This document shows positions 32,312 to 44,506 of a stretch of 64,000 nucleotides of DNA, in pieces (positions within the stretch are counted from its first letter, which is position 1; each line of letters opens with the position of its first letter). The notes under the pieces are model-generated. The model searched no databases. It was not told the DNA's origin and was given only the letters and a program-made list of their open reading frames with translations. The position numbers were made by a program, and so were the translations under genes. The stretch is from Paracyclopina nana (lineage: Eukaryota > Arthropoda > Copepoda > Cyclopoida > Cyclopettidae): positions 1,384,001 to 1,448,000 of the forward strand of contig JAGUCH010000006.1 in NCBI GenBank assembly GCA_019096065.1. The letters run 5' to 3'.

Positions 32312-33409
32312 TCACAGATGATTTTTTGTACTATAACTGTTTTTAAACAAATACGTACTGCTGACTTTCGCAATGAATAAGCACAAGATTGGAGCTGACA
32401 AGAGGAAACAATGGAGCCCAGCTGTCCAGGTAATGTGGATATCTCCCTCGAAGTGGGTATTCCATCTTTGGCACCATTTGTCAGGGATGAGGATGAACGG
32501 ACCAACTTCACTCAGTGGCAAGCAAACTGACGTCAATAAAATGAGGCCAGCATCGACGAGGCTGACGAAGATAAATGCCAAAAATGCCAGGAAGTACTTC
32601 ATGTTGCCTCGTGAAATGCAGGCATCAATCCAGATGCAGTGATGGTCCTTGCCGGGGATCATGGTTGAGCAGATTTTGCAATATTTGGGCTCCTCATTCA
32701 AGTTGCCATTGGATTTGGCATGATTGTAGGTTTTAGCTTTGTACACTGAGTAGATAGCACCAACAAGAAAACCTGAAAGAAAGCCAGTAGTTATCAATAA
32801 CTGTCATGGGCAATTGTAATTAGTCTCTACAGCTTTAATATTACGGCTCGCTTCATTTCTGCCGCCATATTGATCAAAACTGCGCAGCAACGTCATTGAT
32901 TTATTATTACCCATGAGACACAAGTTCTCCAAAGGGGACACCGTCTTTGGCAGCCTGAAAAATCCCACCACTTGCACTTGGTAGACATAAAAGATGTATG
33001 CGAACGTGGCCGCACTCCACGACACGAAAAACTTCGTCTCGGGCCTGTAGGACCTCAAGCAAGTCTTGTACTTGCAGAAAATCACCAGGGGTAGCACGGT
33101 GCCATGGACAATCACTTGAGTCAGCCACGATCCAGAGGCAAGCCTGAAAAGCAAGGGCACGAGCAGCCACGGGGATATCCTGTCAATGGGCACTTTGATG
33201 GCTCCCTTGGGCCAAGGCAGCCTCAGTCTGTCCTCGACGACCTCCAGAATCGACTCCATCCTGTTTGGAGGCATTTTGCCCCCAAGTATCACTTTATCGA
33301 AGGCGTCATCGATTTCAGCGCAATCGCAGAGGAGTCCACACAGATGGGCCCTTTCGCCATGCACGTTTTCGTACTCGCAGCAGCACAAGGGATTCGTGTC
33401 TTCAGCCAT
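32312..33409 (-). CDS. ZDHHC23: ZDHHC23-like palmitoyltransferase
   Basis: Exons are 33409-32911 and 32772-32312, joined in phase across a 138-bp GT-AG intron, giving 319 aa. The N-terminus (CCCEYENVHGERAHL, LCDC, then VVEDRLRLPWPKGA) closely follows vertebrate ZDHHC23. Two or three hydrophobic spans come before the catalytic block KDHHCIWIDACISRGN (residues about 208-223) and two come after. The enzyme class transfers palmitate to cysteines of target proteins on ER, Golgi or plasma membranes, using the Cys of DHHC. Oddity: the zinc-binding region reads YCKICSTM where HCxxCxxC is expected, and the earlier CxxC pair is absent. The C-terminal tail is short (family members are near 400 aa). An in-frame GTACGT at 32358-32353 could be a donor to another exon, but a poly-A signal 25 bases after the stop favours the end given. 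Confidence 0.82.
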
Positions 33410-34624
33410 AATCTAGAAGACTCCAACTACTAGATAGTTTTTCTAAAGTAAGCTGCACGTAGTCACATTGTTTTGTGAGCTCCTGCGAGGGCTGGGCCAC
33501 TTATCTAGAGCTGCAGATTGAAAAAAGCCTCCATTATTGAACATTTACACAGCTCATCCTTGAGCTGCATATGTTTAATATGGGGATAAAATGTGACAGA
33601 AATTGAAGTGACGTTTAAAAGGGTGAATTATCTCCCAGTGCTTCGTAGTGCCTTTGACGCACGCGCGCGCGCGCACGCAATATTAGAAAGCTATGTTGTA
33701 CTTCTAGGGCAGCTATATTATATGCTACATAGCATGGGGCAGCTAGTGGTCTCAATGGAAAGTACCCTTTTCCAGACTAGCCAGCTAACTTGATCTAAAG
33801 GGAACTTTGCCATGAGAAATTAGTTTACCTGTTTGCTTCAATGCAATGCATTTGCACAGGCTTAAAACAAGTTGCCGCACAACTCTACCTTATCTGTTGC
33901 TTTTAAACTGCAGCTAAATATCTAATGTTACAAATACCTGCTTAAAAACAGCCGAGAGGCTTCTGCTGACCTGAATTCTTTTCTCCTTTTTCGGACTTTG
34001 CTTCTGTGAAGAAGGATTATTGAGAGTTTTTCTCACTAGTATCGCTTTTTCCCTTTAACAGAGAACTTTTTGACAGTTCAACTTTGTTGTTGTGCTTCTT
34101 TGACGGAATTTCCAGCTTACTGCAGCCGTGCGTTTTGGCGGGAAATTTAAACTGTGTAATCTATGGAGCGAAGAATAAAGCAGATTTTCCGTAATTGAAA
34201 ATTCTAGCTATAATGAAAGACACGTGGGTCAACTTTTCATCTCTGAAAGCCTAATTATTCTGCAAAATGCAATAATTGCGCACATAAGTGTTAAGCATGC
34301 TTTGGGCGCGGCAGCTCGCGGTTACCTAGCTAGAGTGCCATATTATAGTTATTGTTCGTAACAATGGCAGGCAAAAGAGCCGCTGTAGTATTTCTATACC
34401 GCTACTCAATAATGGAGGGAACCAACAGCTTTCTCCTCTTGTCAGAGCTCCAGCTTCGAAAAGCAGCCTCAGCTGTAGAACAACGCGGGACTACGGCATT
34501 ATGTAGTAGTCCTGCATTGGAGCCTACTGCTACGTATAGTACGGTAGTAGTGCGAAGTCGTCAACGACGAGGAGCGTTTAGTTAGAAACTGGTTCCAGTC
34601 GTGCATGAGCGGCCGACAAGCACA
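33410..34624. other. divergent promoter region
   Basis: This 1.2-kb gap lies between the start codons of the ZDHHC23-like gene (-) and the ceramidase gene (+), so it should hold both promoters. A short alternating CG/CA run, CGCACGCGCGCGCGCGCACGC, lies near 33658. No specific promoter element was identified. Confidence 0.45.
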
Positions 34625-35839
34625 ATGCCTCCTTTAGGCGATACGATAGGCTTCTGGGGTCCCACTACATCGACGCTGGATTGGTGCGAGCACAATTATG
34701 AGGTAATCCATAGCGACTACGGTGTGCTTGCCACCATATTTTCCTTCGTACGTACGCAGGTGTCTTTTTACATTGCGGAATTTTGGAATACCATCACCAA
34801 CTTGAGCATGATCATCCCGCCTTTGAAGGGACTCTACGAGGTGCACAGGCAAAAATTCGAGTCCAGGTATGGCTGTCCGGATTTTTTCGCACATCTCGCC
34901 TACTTTTTTTCAATGGCGTGGGAACCTAAGGTTCTGTTCTTGCCTGATGCAGATTCGCTATATTGTATTTGTGCCTTTTGGTCACGGGAATAGGATCGTG
35001 GATGTTCCACATGACCTTGCTGTACGAGATGCAGCTCCTCGACGAGCTCCCCATGGTTTGGGGATCTTCGTACATGGTCTATTGCCTGTACAAAGTAAGT
35101 CTTCTATTTTTGCCGTGGATCATCGCTTGAAGCTATCTGTGATGCTAGGTCCGCGTGGGTGCCAACGAGAGTGCCAAAGGCGTAGCAGCTCTCATGGGAG
35201 CCTATGCTAGCATCACCACCGCGGTCTACTTGGTCAACAAAAATCCGGTCTTTCATGAGGTCATGTATGGCATCCTCGTTTTCGCTCTCTTGGCCATGGA
35301 TTTGCGCCTCACTCAAGTGCAGCCCTCGAAGGCGGGCAAAAGGCTGTTCTACTCGGGATTTCTCATGTAACAGTGACAATTTTAGGCCGTTCTCATACAG
35401 CCTGAAAAAGCTAAGGTAAAGAAGCGATATTAGGCAGCGCTTACCAGTTATTTCGCTCAACATTCAAAAGGTGACTTTGCTTTAGATCTTGAGCGTTTGC
35501 TTAGCTTAGCTTTTCCCGGCATTTTGAGAACGGCCTGTATAGTTCACCGAGCTTACGTTTAAGCCTTGCATATTTTTAAGGTACATGTTGGGATTTGCGC
35601 TGTGGAACGTGGACAACGCGTTCTGCACGCAATTAAAGGCCTTTCGACTGGCCTTGGGCCCGGGCCCGTCGCCCCTGACGCAATTGCATGGCTGGTGGCA
35701 TCTGCTGGCGGGATATGCCACCCATTTGCACATTCAATCTTGCATTCATCACCGCCAATTATTCCTCAAGGAAAAAGTGCGATTCAAGCTATCGTGGATC
35801 GGCATAGAGGCCGCGCGAGACGATGCAAAATTATCGTAG
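34625..35839 (+). CDS. ACER3: alkaline ceramidase
   Basis: Exons are 34625-34702, 34760-34866, 34953-35094, 35149-35366 and 35581-35839. All junctions are GT-AG with matching phase and total 267 aa, the same length as human ACER3. The start block [17 protein letters not shown] runs into [11 protein letters not shown] across the first intron, covering the calcium-site residues and the conserved Glu. The third exon has [20 protein letters not shown], with the catalytic Ser, His and Asp. The last exon has HGWWH, the two zinc-binding histidines, in [16 protein letters not shown]. The enzyme is a seven-helix ER/Golgi membrane hydrolase that splits ceramide into sphingosine and fatty acid. All key residues known for the family are present. 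Introns are 57, 86, 54 and 214 bp; the last contains a short inverted-repeat element. A poly-A signal begins six bases after the stop. Confidence 0.95.
35383..35539. mobile_element. short inverted-repeat element (MITE-like) in ceramidase intron 4
   Basis: The ends carry AGGCCGTTCTCA and its reverse complement TGAGAACGGCCT, with a second inner pair, GAAAAAGCTAAG near 35403 and CTTAGCTTTTC near 35502. The 157-bp unit fills most of the intron and has no coding capacity. Confidence 0.65.
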
Positions 35840-35844
35840 CACGT

Positions 35845-35850
35845 AATAAA
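35845..35850 (+). terminator. poly-A signal of the ceramidase gene
   Basis: AATAAA lies six bases after the ceramidase stop codon. Confidence 0.65.
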
Positions 35851-36179
35851 TGTCTTATCCGGAAAGAAAGCGTTTTTACTCTCGCAACCCATCGTCGCGA
35901 AAACTGAGGCCATGTTTCATGTATCAGTCCTGGGACGACGACGACTTACGCCGTTCGCGATGGCCTCTTGCCGTGCGCGCGCGTAAGTTGAGGCTGGTGC
36001 ATCGAGGACAGCCTCGAAGCGTGCAGCTACTTTCGGGGGAGAGAGGCGAGCGCACGCCGAGTTTAAGCCGACCAACGCAACGACGACGTCGGCGCCGCCA
36101 CCACCACCGTGGTCATCACCTTTTAGTCGTGCAGAGAACGCCCAAGAGCTACCACCACGTGCTCAACCTCCGCCAGTGA
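35850..36179 (+). CDS. hypothetical Arg/His-rich open frame
   Basis: An ATG-started frame of 109 codons lies just after the ceramidase stop. The product is very basic (runs such as TQRRRRRRHHHRGHH), matches no family I know, and has no signal peptide or membrane span. The DNA is more GC-rich than its surroundings. It could be chance, part of the ceramidase 3' UTR, or an exon of another gene. Little supports translation. Confidence 0.15.
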   Translation: MSYPERKRFYSRNPSSRKLRPCFMYQSWDDDDLRRSRWPLAVRARKLRLVHRGQPRSVQLLSGERGERTPSLSRPTQRRRRRRHHHRGHHLLVVQRTPKSYHHVLNLRQ

Positions 36180-39100
36180 GAAACGATGACATAAAGCATG
36201 ACCTCCATACGAATATGGAGCATTGATCGAGGCCGCGACCTCCAGGCAGTTGCTTTGCTTTTCCTCCTCGCAGCCTTTTATGCAGGTAGGCATATTTAAT
36301 CAAGCCACATCTATGGGCATATTTATAGAAAGCTACATATGGCACGTAGGAATGATGTCAAAGTCAGCCAAGGAATGCAATTAAGGCCGCCTTTTTTTCC
36401 GTGTAGAAATGGCCAAGGAATTCATTCTTTGGCGTTGCAATTTCAACTCGCGCATACGAGAACGAGTTCTTGTAGTAGAATGACTGGGTTGCTGTGGTAA
36501 TCAATTTAGCCGACCTATCTTGCATGTGGCTAGGCCTAATTCGTATATTCCTTTGTGGAATGAATTTTGTCTCGAGGAAAAATGGCTTTGCATTTGCGCT
36601 GGCATTTTATGCTGCAGTAAGGTTATACTGCTGCTGTCACGAAAGCCATAGAAGTCGTAATGATGGCTGTCGTTTTTTTCTTCTCCTTGCATGCCCTCGG
36701 ACCCTCCACAATTTCCATTTGTTTAATCGAGTTGGTTTTATTACGGCCACAATCCAAATACCCATGCTGACCGCTGCAATAAAGCATGTGGCAAAGGAAA
36801 TTTAGTCGATATAGTAGCAGCGTTGTAATGGCTTTTGTCATACGCTGAAATTACTTGAGAAATATTATTGTTGCTGTAGCACGACTTTGGAGTGGGTTGC
36901 CCCTCGAAAGCCTTTTTAGGTCCTTAGCAAAATGCACTGGGGAGCTCTCGTTACTGTCTAGCTGTTGCATATACTGTAGCCAATGCCTCATTTGTTTTGC
37001 CACCGCGCTGCCGTTGTTTGCTCACTTCTCAAGAAACATCTTGACATTGAAGGATGCTTTTTCAACAAAGGCTGCAGTACTTCATTGAGGCCACATAATG
37101 GATTGTTTCCTTATTTTTAAGCAGAGCAAAAAAGTCAGCCAGGTTTTTGGCCTTTTCATCATGGCATTGCAGTGCAGTGGCAAAAAAATGGCCGCTTTCT
37201 TATCATCTGGCCAGGGAAGCTGAGTCATGTTAATGGGCAATTGCCCAATATTGTGGAGCATTACTGACTCATGATTGATAAAAAATGTGCTCAGGGCTCG
37301 AGGTTTCACACCATGCATGATCGTGTGTTGTCATTACACTCTACATCAAAAGGTGCTGCTGCTCCAACAAAGAATTATTATTTCGAATTTTGTCACGGTC
37401 TAGTATTATATTTTTCTCGGGCTGTGATTGTGTCTAGTTCTCGCGCGGTGGGAGGTCTCGTGATGCCAATTGCAATGGAAAACCTCATTTTACACGCCTT
37501 ACCTCCGTATACCCCCTTTTTTACCGTTCACAACACATTTTTTGGGTGCCACACTGCGCATTTTGTGCTGTATGTACGTGCTCGGGCTAAATTTGCTCCA
37601 AATCCAAATTATACTGCATGGGTGACACACATTTGCTATTGCAGTTGACATCAAATGGGAATGAAAGTAACTTTCGCAGCTCGTTTGCATAATTAGGCAA
37701 TGGCATTTGGGGAATGTCGCCGTTGCTCCTGAATTTGCCACCTCTGAGAAATTATAGTTCAAGAGTGTCAAGTAGGTAGCAACGTAAGTGCTCTCGGGTG
37801 ATAAACCAATCAAGATAAGCGACGACGAGTTCTCGATAGTATCGTCATTTTGTACTACGTTGAGTATTTGGGCGGAGTAGTGTATATATATTATGGAAGC
37901 TGTAATGGCAAGTCGTCTGTTTTCCACATTGCTTTTGCGCCCACCTACGTCGTCAACTCGCTGGCTCACACAAGTCAGAAAACCCTTGATAGATAATAGC
38001 TCACGGCGTGTAAAAGAGTGCTGCTGCAATTATCGCCTCCTCCTGCTCGCTACACAATTATTACACAGGTCTTTCCTGCTCAATTTGAGCCCCACACAGC
38101 TGTCTTCATTACTGGCCAAGATTATTAATTGAGCTATTTGCGCTCCTCTTCCTGCGCCGCCGCCAAAACTGAAACGATAATCGTGGGCCTTCTGGTAATG
38201 GAGATGGATTCCTCGAGGTCTTGTGCAAGCACGATATACCATCATCTCCATCATCGTTTTCGTGTGTATACATGTTCTCAGGCGCGCATATGTGTTTTCT
38301 CGCCTTTGTTTTTGGCTAAAGAAGCAAAATGCGCGTTTGCTGTGTGTAGCCTAGCTTAGAATAATAATGACAGGGTATGATCCTCTCCTGGCTGGCTTAA
38401 TTTTCTTCTCCGGAGAAAAAACGCATCTATCAAAATTCTAATTATACATAAAGGATGCATGCAGCAGCGCGGCAAAAAAGTGCATAAATACTGCTATATG
38501 AGCCTCGCATTATTGCGTTATTTAGCGGAAGAAGAAAAAGGGAGCATTACTTTAGGAGCCACATATTCGCTACATTGCAACTTCTTCTTATCGCTAAAGC
38601 AACGCACAATTCTCGGACTTGGCTCGATGGCAAATGAGAAAAAAGCGACTGTCACGCTTCACAATACCTAGAAGGAGCCTATAGTGTAAAGGGTAGGTGT
38701 AGTAATGCGCTTGGGACAAAGAATATAAGGGCACATATCTCAATTTCTTGCACGTGCCGTGCCTCGTAAGGGGCATAACCCATTGTTCCAGCCAAAGAAG
38801 TAACGACTCACTTTTCGCAGGTACTATACACATTTCTCTGAATCATGAGGTGTCAGCTGGGAGGAAAAAAAATCCCCTCTGAAATTGAGGGAGGGAGCAG
38901 CAGCAGCTTTTAGTGCTCGTAAAGTGACTTTTAGGTCCGTTCCTCAGTGTGACCACGCCAAATGCTAAACTCTCAATTGAGAGACCCTTTTCATAATAGC
39001 TCAGTTATTTGACTGGGTACTTCCACATTCCTGACCTCTCTCTCTCTCTGACTGTGTCAACTTTGTATATGTTTATGGCCTCGCATGGTTCGGGCTCAGA

Positions 39101-42100
39101 GGCGGCTTGTCAACCTTGACAAAGGGAACTTCAGCTCTCGAGATTAGCCTCAGTTAGCAGAATGTAGTCACAGTGACTTTGTTAGATTAACGAGCAAGAC
39201 AAACACTCATCAACATCTCTTGCTGTAGCTGTGGTACGGCCTAATAAGGTTAATGAGCCCAACTGTAACATACTCTACACCAGTGGTTTTCTGTCCGTGA
39301 CAATTCCAACTTTGGTCAAAGATCGATCGTAGCTTTGAAGTGACCGCCCGCGTCAGAAATGGCTTTATATTCCTTGGGTGGGTTTCGCCTGCGCGCGACT
39401 TATTCTGTTGACAAGGGTCTGTTGCATTTTTCAAGAACTCACAGCTAAAACTTCAAATCCAGACTCCTTGTCTGGTTTCATTGTGAGGCTGTCAGTCAAG
39501 CTAGAGCCCACAAAAGAAATATAGTGCATCGGCTTCGAATATGGCACCTTCTTAGTCAAAAGGTGGCTTTTATAAGGCTGGAAAAGTTTGGAGAGAGGGA
39601 CTTTTGTGGAAGGAATTTTCAGTGACGATTTAGGCGGCTTGAAAGGAAAAAAGGCATTATTTCACAAAATTTATGTTGCGAGCTAGATATTCGGAACTCA
39701 CGAAGAACAGGGCAATTTACCTTATCTACCTACTCATCTCCGCTCATTGACCATAGTTTTATGGGACTCGTGACACTTACGCGCGCGCTCAGGTGCGCTT
39801 TATGACGCTCCCAATTTCCGATATAATAAATTGAGGAAAACGACTCGGCCACCAGTCAACTAGGATACTTTCTGCGAGGAGCTTGCTGTAAATTCCACGT
39901 CCGTATATATTACGGTGAAGATATATAGGGTGGAGGCGCGCCATGCGCTTCTTTTGTTTTTCTTGAATTTATGGCAAGAAAAATCCTTTTGTCTCTTTTC
40001 AACTTTGAAGAACTTCCAGACCAGCACAACAGCGGAGGAACATCACATTTACATCAGAATAGACGAGAAAAAGATCCTCTTTAGCTCCCAAACAGTCGCA
40101 CAGCCGTTGCTGCAATATGATTTGACGAGCCCTCTTGTTTTCTAGGTAGTCAATAGTGCTAGCCGCTTTCACGCTTGTGTCAAAACACTTTTTTAAGCTG
40201 CAACACTTCTTGAGAAACATCATGTTTATAGCACACGGGCAAAAAAGTTTCTAGGCCATATTTTAAATGAGTTTTTGCAAGCCACTCTATATGGATGCTG
40301 CTGCCAAACTCTGCAAAAAGTATTTCTTTTGAGGCTCCTGCTGCCATTTCAAATGACTTGTGTGGAGTAACTTTTGCTTTTCAACTTTTTCTTCCGCGCA
40401 CAAAAATGAGACTCATCATTTTTGTACTTTTTACCAAAAATAAGGGAAGGAGTCACCTTGCTCGCGTTATAGCCATATACCACGTATATTCCTTCCAAGG
40501 TTATGGTAATGTGCTTTTTCTGAAACTGTGAGCTTCTTATAGCAGTGGCTATATAGCCAGGCTTTCTTCTTCCTTCCTTCATCTTAGCAGAAATATAGGG
40601 AACAAAATGGAGATTCTGCAAAAGTTTGAAGGAGGATGGATGATTCGCAGGCGAAGGCCGTGATCGAGAGGCCTTTAAAGTTCGGCTAACCACACATGCA
40701 CTCAAGTCGTCTAGTTTGCCAATATCTGCCTTTTATAGATTGAACTGGCTGCTTCATGAATGTGCTCAGTAAACAGAGAAGGCGGTGACTACATTCAATT
40801 TGGCGCTGCAGAAAAAAGTCTGGCCTTTCTCTTTTTCCTCTCTCCAACATCCACCAACTTTTTTGCAAGCTTCACTAACGAACCTAATTCAGCCTCCTCT
40901 CTGTATGATCGCCATCATGTGACGACACTCCAGTTTATAACTTTTGTGGGTTCATTTTCGAGGCAAATAGGAAATTCAATATGGAGGTAATGAACCAGCA
41001 GCCATATACCATATCACCGCGCCGCAGCAACATTTTGCCTGGAAGTTGTGGAGTGAATTTGCGGTGTGCAGTAATTGTTCAGTGCCCGAGCGCGTTAATT
41101 CACAGAAGCTACAAGCGACCTGGCTACAATTTCAGCAAAAATAGCAGCATCCTTTGATGTCGTTTCAGAAATGCATTAAAGTCGACACATAAAACTGGGA
41201 GGACATGCTACAAAAACATAGGCTCAGAAGTCTGTTTGATTACATGGTAAAACTACACACAGCAGCCTGGAGCAACTTAATATCGAATTTAGCATCAAAA
41301 TCTCAAAATTGCCCATTATGAAACCAGGTCGAATAAGCCATTTCCAGCAGCCGGCTGTTTACGACTGCGGCTGCTTTTGGAAACGTTATTTGATTAGGCT
41401 TTCGCTTCAAATGGACTCGCACATATGTCTACTATGCTATACGTATGCCAGCCAGAACTTCTACCAATCTCAGTAACGGGCCAAAACTTTCTATCCAATT
41501 CGAAAGAAGAAGAGGCCTCTTTCTTCTTCTTCTGTTTGTAGCTTAGTTTTTCTTGCATGGCTAATATCCGAATAACTCTTTCCTAATGAATCTCGTTGGC
41601 TGCATTATTTGCTCCTAGTGCAACGATAGGAAAAAGCTAATAAAGTGCCAGCAGAGACAACTGTCATGGCTGCCAACTTGTGTCAAGACCACCTTTTCTT
41701 CGGAAATTTCGTCGTTGCAGCTGCTTTTGCAATAATATATCGGTACATATTGGAATTTGCATAGAATTGCCATTGGTGTAGTATTGTAGTGCGAGGCTTC
41801 TACTGCAGCCTACTGAATAGTAGCCTTACAAAGCTGCAATTCTGCGACCACACCCTATAAGCTTGCTTCTAATAGTTTGTACTTGCTCCTCAAGGGCTTT
41901 TCGAGCTTTCGGCCCTTTCACGACTACTTTTATGGCATCATCCTGGCCTTTATTCTACAAAGCTAACAACTAACACAGAAAAATGTGGGCGGCCAACCCC
42001 TCCTTAAAAACTTTTTGTCTCCACTATAAGCAAGGGGAAAAAACTTCTGCCTGCGAGACCATACTTGATTGTTGACACTCCAGTAGGATATTGCTTCTCA

Positions 42101-44506
42101 AATATTTAGCACAGCTCTCGGGCACTTTTTGAGCTAGCTAGGGGAGGCAGCTTGAAAAATGCAGCCAAATTGGCCTTTTGCGGTCGTTGTGCTACTTCGG
42201 GGAAAGTCATCGCCATTCCCCCAAAGAGCGATAAAGGGTATTTTGGCAATAAATTGGTTTCCAATTTCCCTCGTGACAAACAATATCCAAGCTCTTTTTA
42301 TCGACCCGTTTTACAAGTAGTGCCCGGCCCTTTTCAGCGCACTAAAAATAGCAGAGCCGCGCGGAGGTCGCAAAGGGTCAATCAATTTGTATTTTGATTT
42401 CGCATATAACACTCTCAGTCCATGGTGCAATCGATTACTCAACTTGACAGCTCTATAGAGTCATTGCGGCGTGATTTTCTTTGTACTTTGTCCGAATTTG
42501 GAATGGATCGGAATTAGTGGAGACTTCATGGAATGATGCTTCAATTTTCTGTGTTATATTGTTTGCTGGGGGGTCAGGAAATCGTGATTAATGACACCAG
42601 CAGTCAATGTAGGAGGAAGATGGTCCAGACACACAGCCATTTAGCTCTTGTCTGAATTATCTGAAAGTCTCCTTTCTGGTCATAGGATTAAAACTTTGTG
42701 CCACGTGGGGGATATCTCTTAGGCTTTCTTGCTCTAAGCATTTCTGCCATATCAGCATTTTTTCTTCAGTGTGCTGCCATAGCCATTCATTTGTCGTCTG
42801 GCGATCGGGATCAGACACTTTGACTGAACTTTGGGGTCTTTGAGATCAATGGATCTTGATGGGAATGACATTCCTCAACAGTGAGGAGGCATGGATGTTT
42901 TTCTTCGAAATCCACTCCCACAAACACATTTTTTGCCTCGCCATTATTCAAATGAACTCGATTCAAAACACCTGATGCTAGGACTCAAAATGTCAACCAA
43001 TGTAAGCCTCAAAAAAAAGCACAAAAAGTTGCAGAGCCAAGTTGCTCTAGAATAAAAAAGAACCAGTCTTGAAATCAACTTTTTGCCCAACTCGGTGTAG
43101 ATCTGCATTTACTCTTTGTAGTTGTTGTTGTTGTTGCGGTCAACATTTAGAGAAAACATTGCATTGCAGCTGGAACGTTGTATATCTTGCGCGTTGCAAT
43201 AATTCCCTTTTTGCATTAGCCAGCAACAGAATAATTGGAGTAAAACTGACCATTGCAGGCTTCTATCTTCAAGGGATGATGACCGCCTCTCCCATATAGC
43301 TCTTCTATGGTCTGTCCTGGTCATGTTGGCGGCTAATCGGTATTTCTCCCACAACAGCCATAGTAAAGAGTTGGCGGACACGCAGTAGAACAGATTTGGC
43401 TCAATACGATTCACAAGAGATTACGATCAGCCTTTTGTGAGCTACTTCGGCAACGTCTACCTTTGTTGTATGCGCGAGTAGCTCTATTTCTGTATAGCTT
43501 ATTCATCATACTCTACTATTCATAAATATCGATAACCAGCCTCTTTTTTTGCTGCGATCCTCATTACGCGGTCGGCTCTTTTTCCGAGTTTTCTCGGATT
43601 TATGGTAATTTCTTCGTGCTTTTCTAAAGGCCCTTTCCATAAGGCAATGGATGGCCATCAAAGCTCAGGGGGAGCAGCAAGACACCATAATGGGTCTGAA
43701 ATGGAAAGCACCCGAAGGCCTGTTTGTTGGCAAGATACGCGGCATATATTCCTACACTATATAGCAGTATTGGCTATATTTGCTGGCACCATTGTCGAAT
43801 TATTCAACGAGCAGCAACATCTGCATCGTTGTTTGTCTAGAGCAGCTAAGAGAAAAGTAAATTGGATAGGGAAGCTCCACCCAGCAGGCTATTTGATGAA
43901 ATGGACATTTGTGGCCGAGCTAGTGCTATATAGCAGTATACTAGGGCGGGTTTCAAGTGTATAGTAGTAGCAGCCTGCTATTCCTGAATGCAGCACACAT
44001 TTGTCCATTTCACTCCAGTTCATTTCCCTGGTGACCCTATATCAGAAGATTTACTACAATGGGCACACAGTGCTTTCATTCAAAACACTATTACTGCTTT
44101 AGCATATAGACCCAGTGACTCTGACAGCCTCGATGCTAATATGTCTTAAATATAGCTGGCTTGCTAGCTAGGGGAGGCGTAAAATGCCAGAAAATGAATG
44201 CTCACGATGAAAGAGAGAGGGTGCAAGCTAGTATGAAAATCATACTGACTTTCTTGTGGAAATACTACACTTTCTATAAATGTGCTGTAGAAGAGCTCCT
44301 CGAATGCTTGAACACAAACGCTTTAGTAAATCCGCAATGCAGATAAAATGAAAGGAATTCAGCAGCGCACACAGCTTTGGTGCGAAAAAATCTAGTATTT
44401 ATTTTTGATACCAATCTTGACAGTTGAGCGCGGCCGCGCGCGTTAGATAGAGGAACCTTTCCGATAACGATCGCAAAATTTTGAAACATTTTTCTCTTGT
44501 GCTCAG
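36180..44506. other. gene-poor stretch
   Basis: Open frames of up to 176 codons occur on both strands, but none shows a domain or coherent splice sites. A short CT run lies near 39041. The promoter and signal-peptide exon of the TMEM132-like gene should lie in the right part. Confidence 0.4.

Noticed and set aside
37499-38029. 176-codon minus-strand open frame
   Set aside because: No domain, no supporting splice or poly-A signals, and composition like its surroundings.
43602-43964. ATG-started 120-codon frame upstream of the TMEM132-like gene
   Set aside because: It does not resemble a TMEM132 N-terminus, and no donor in suitable phase was found.
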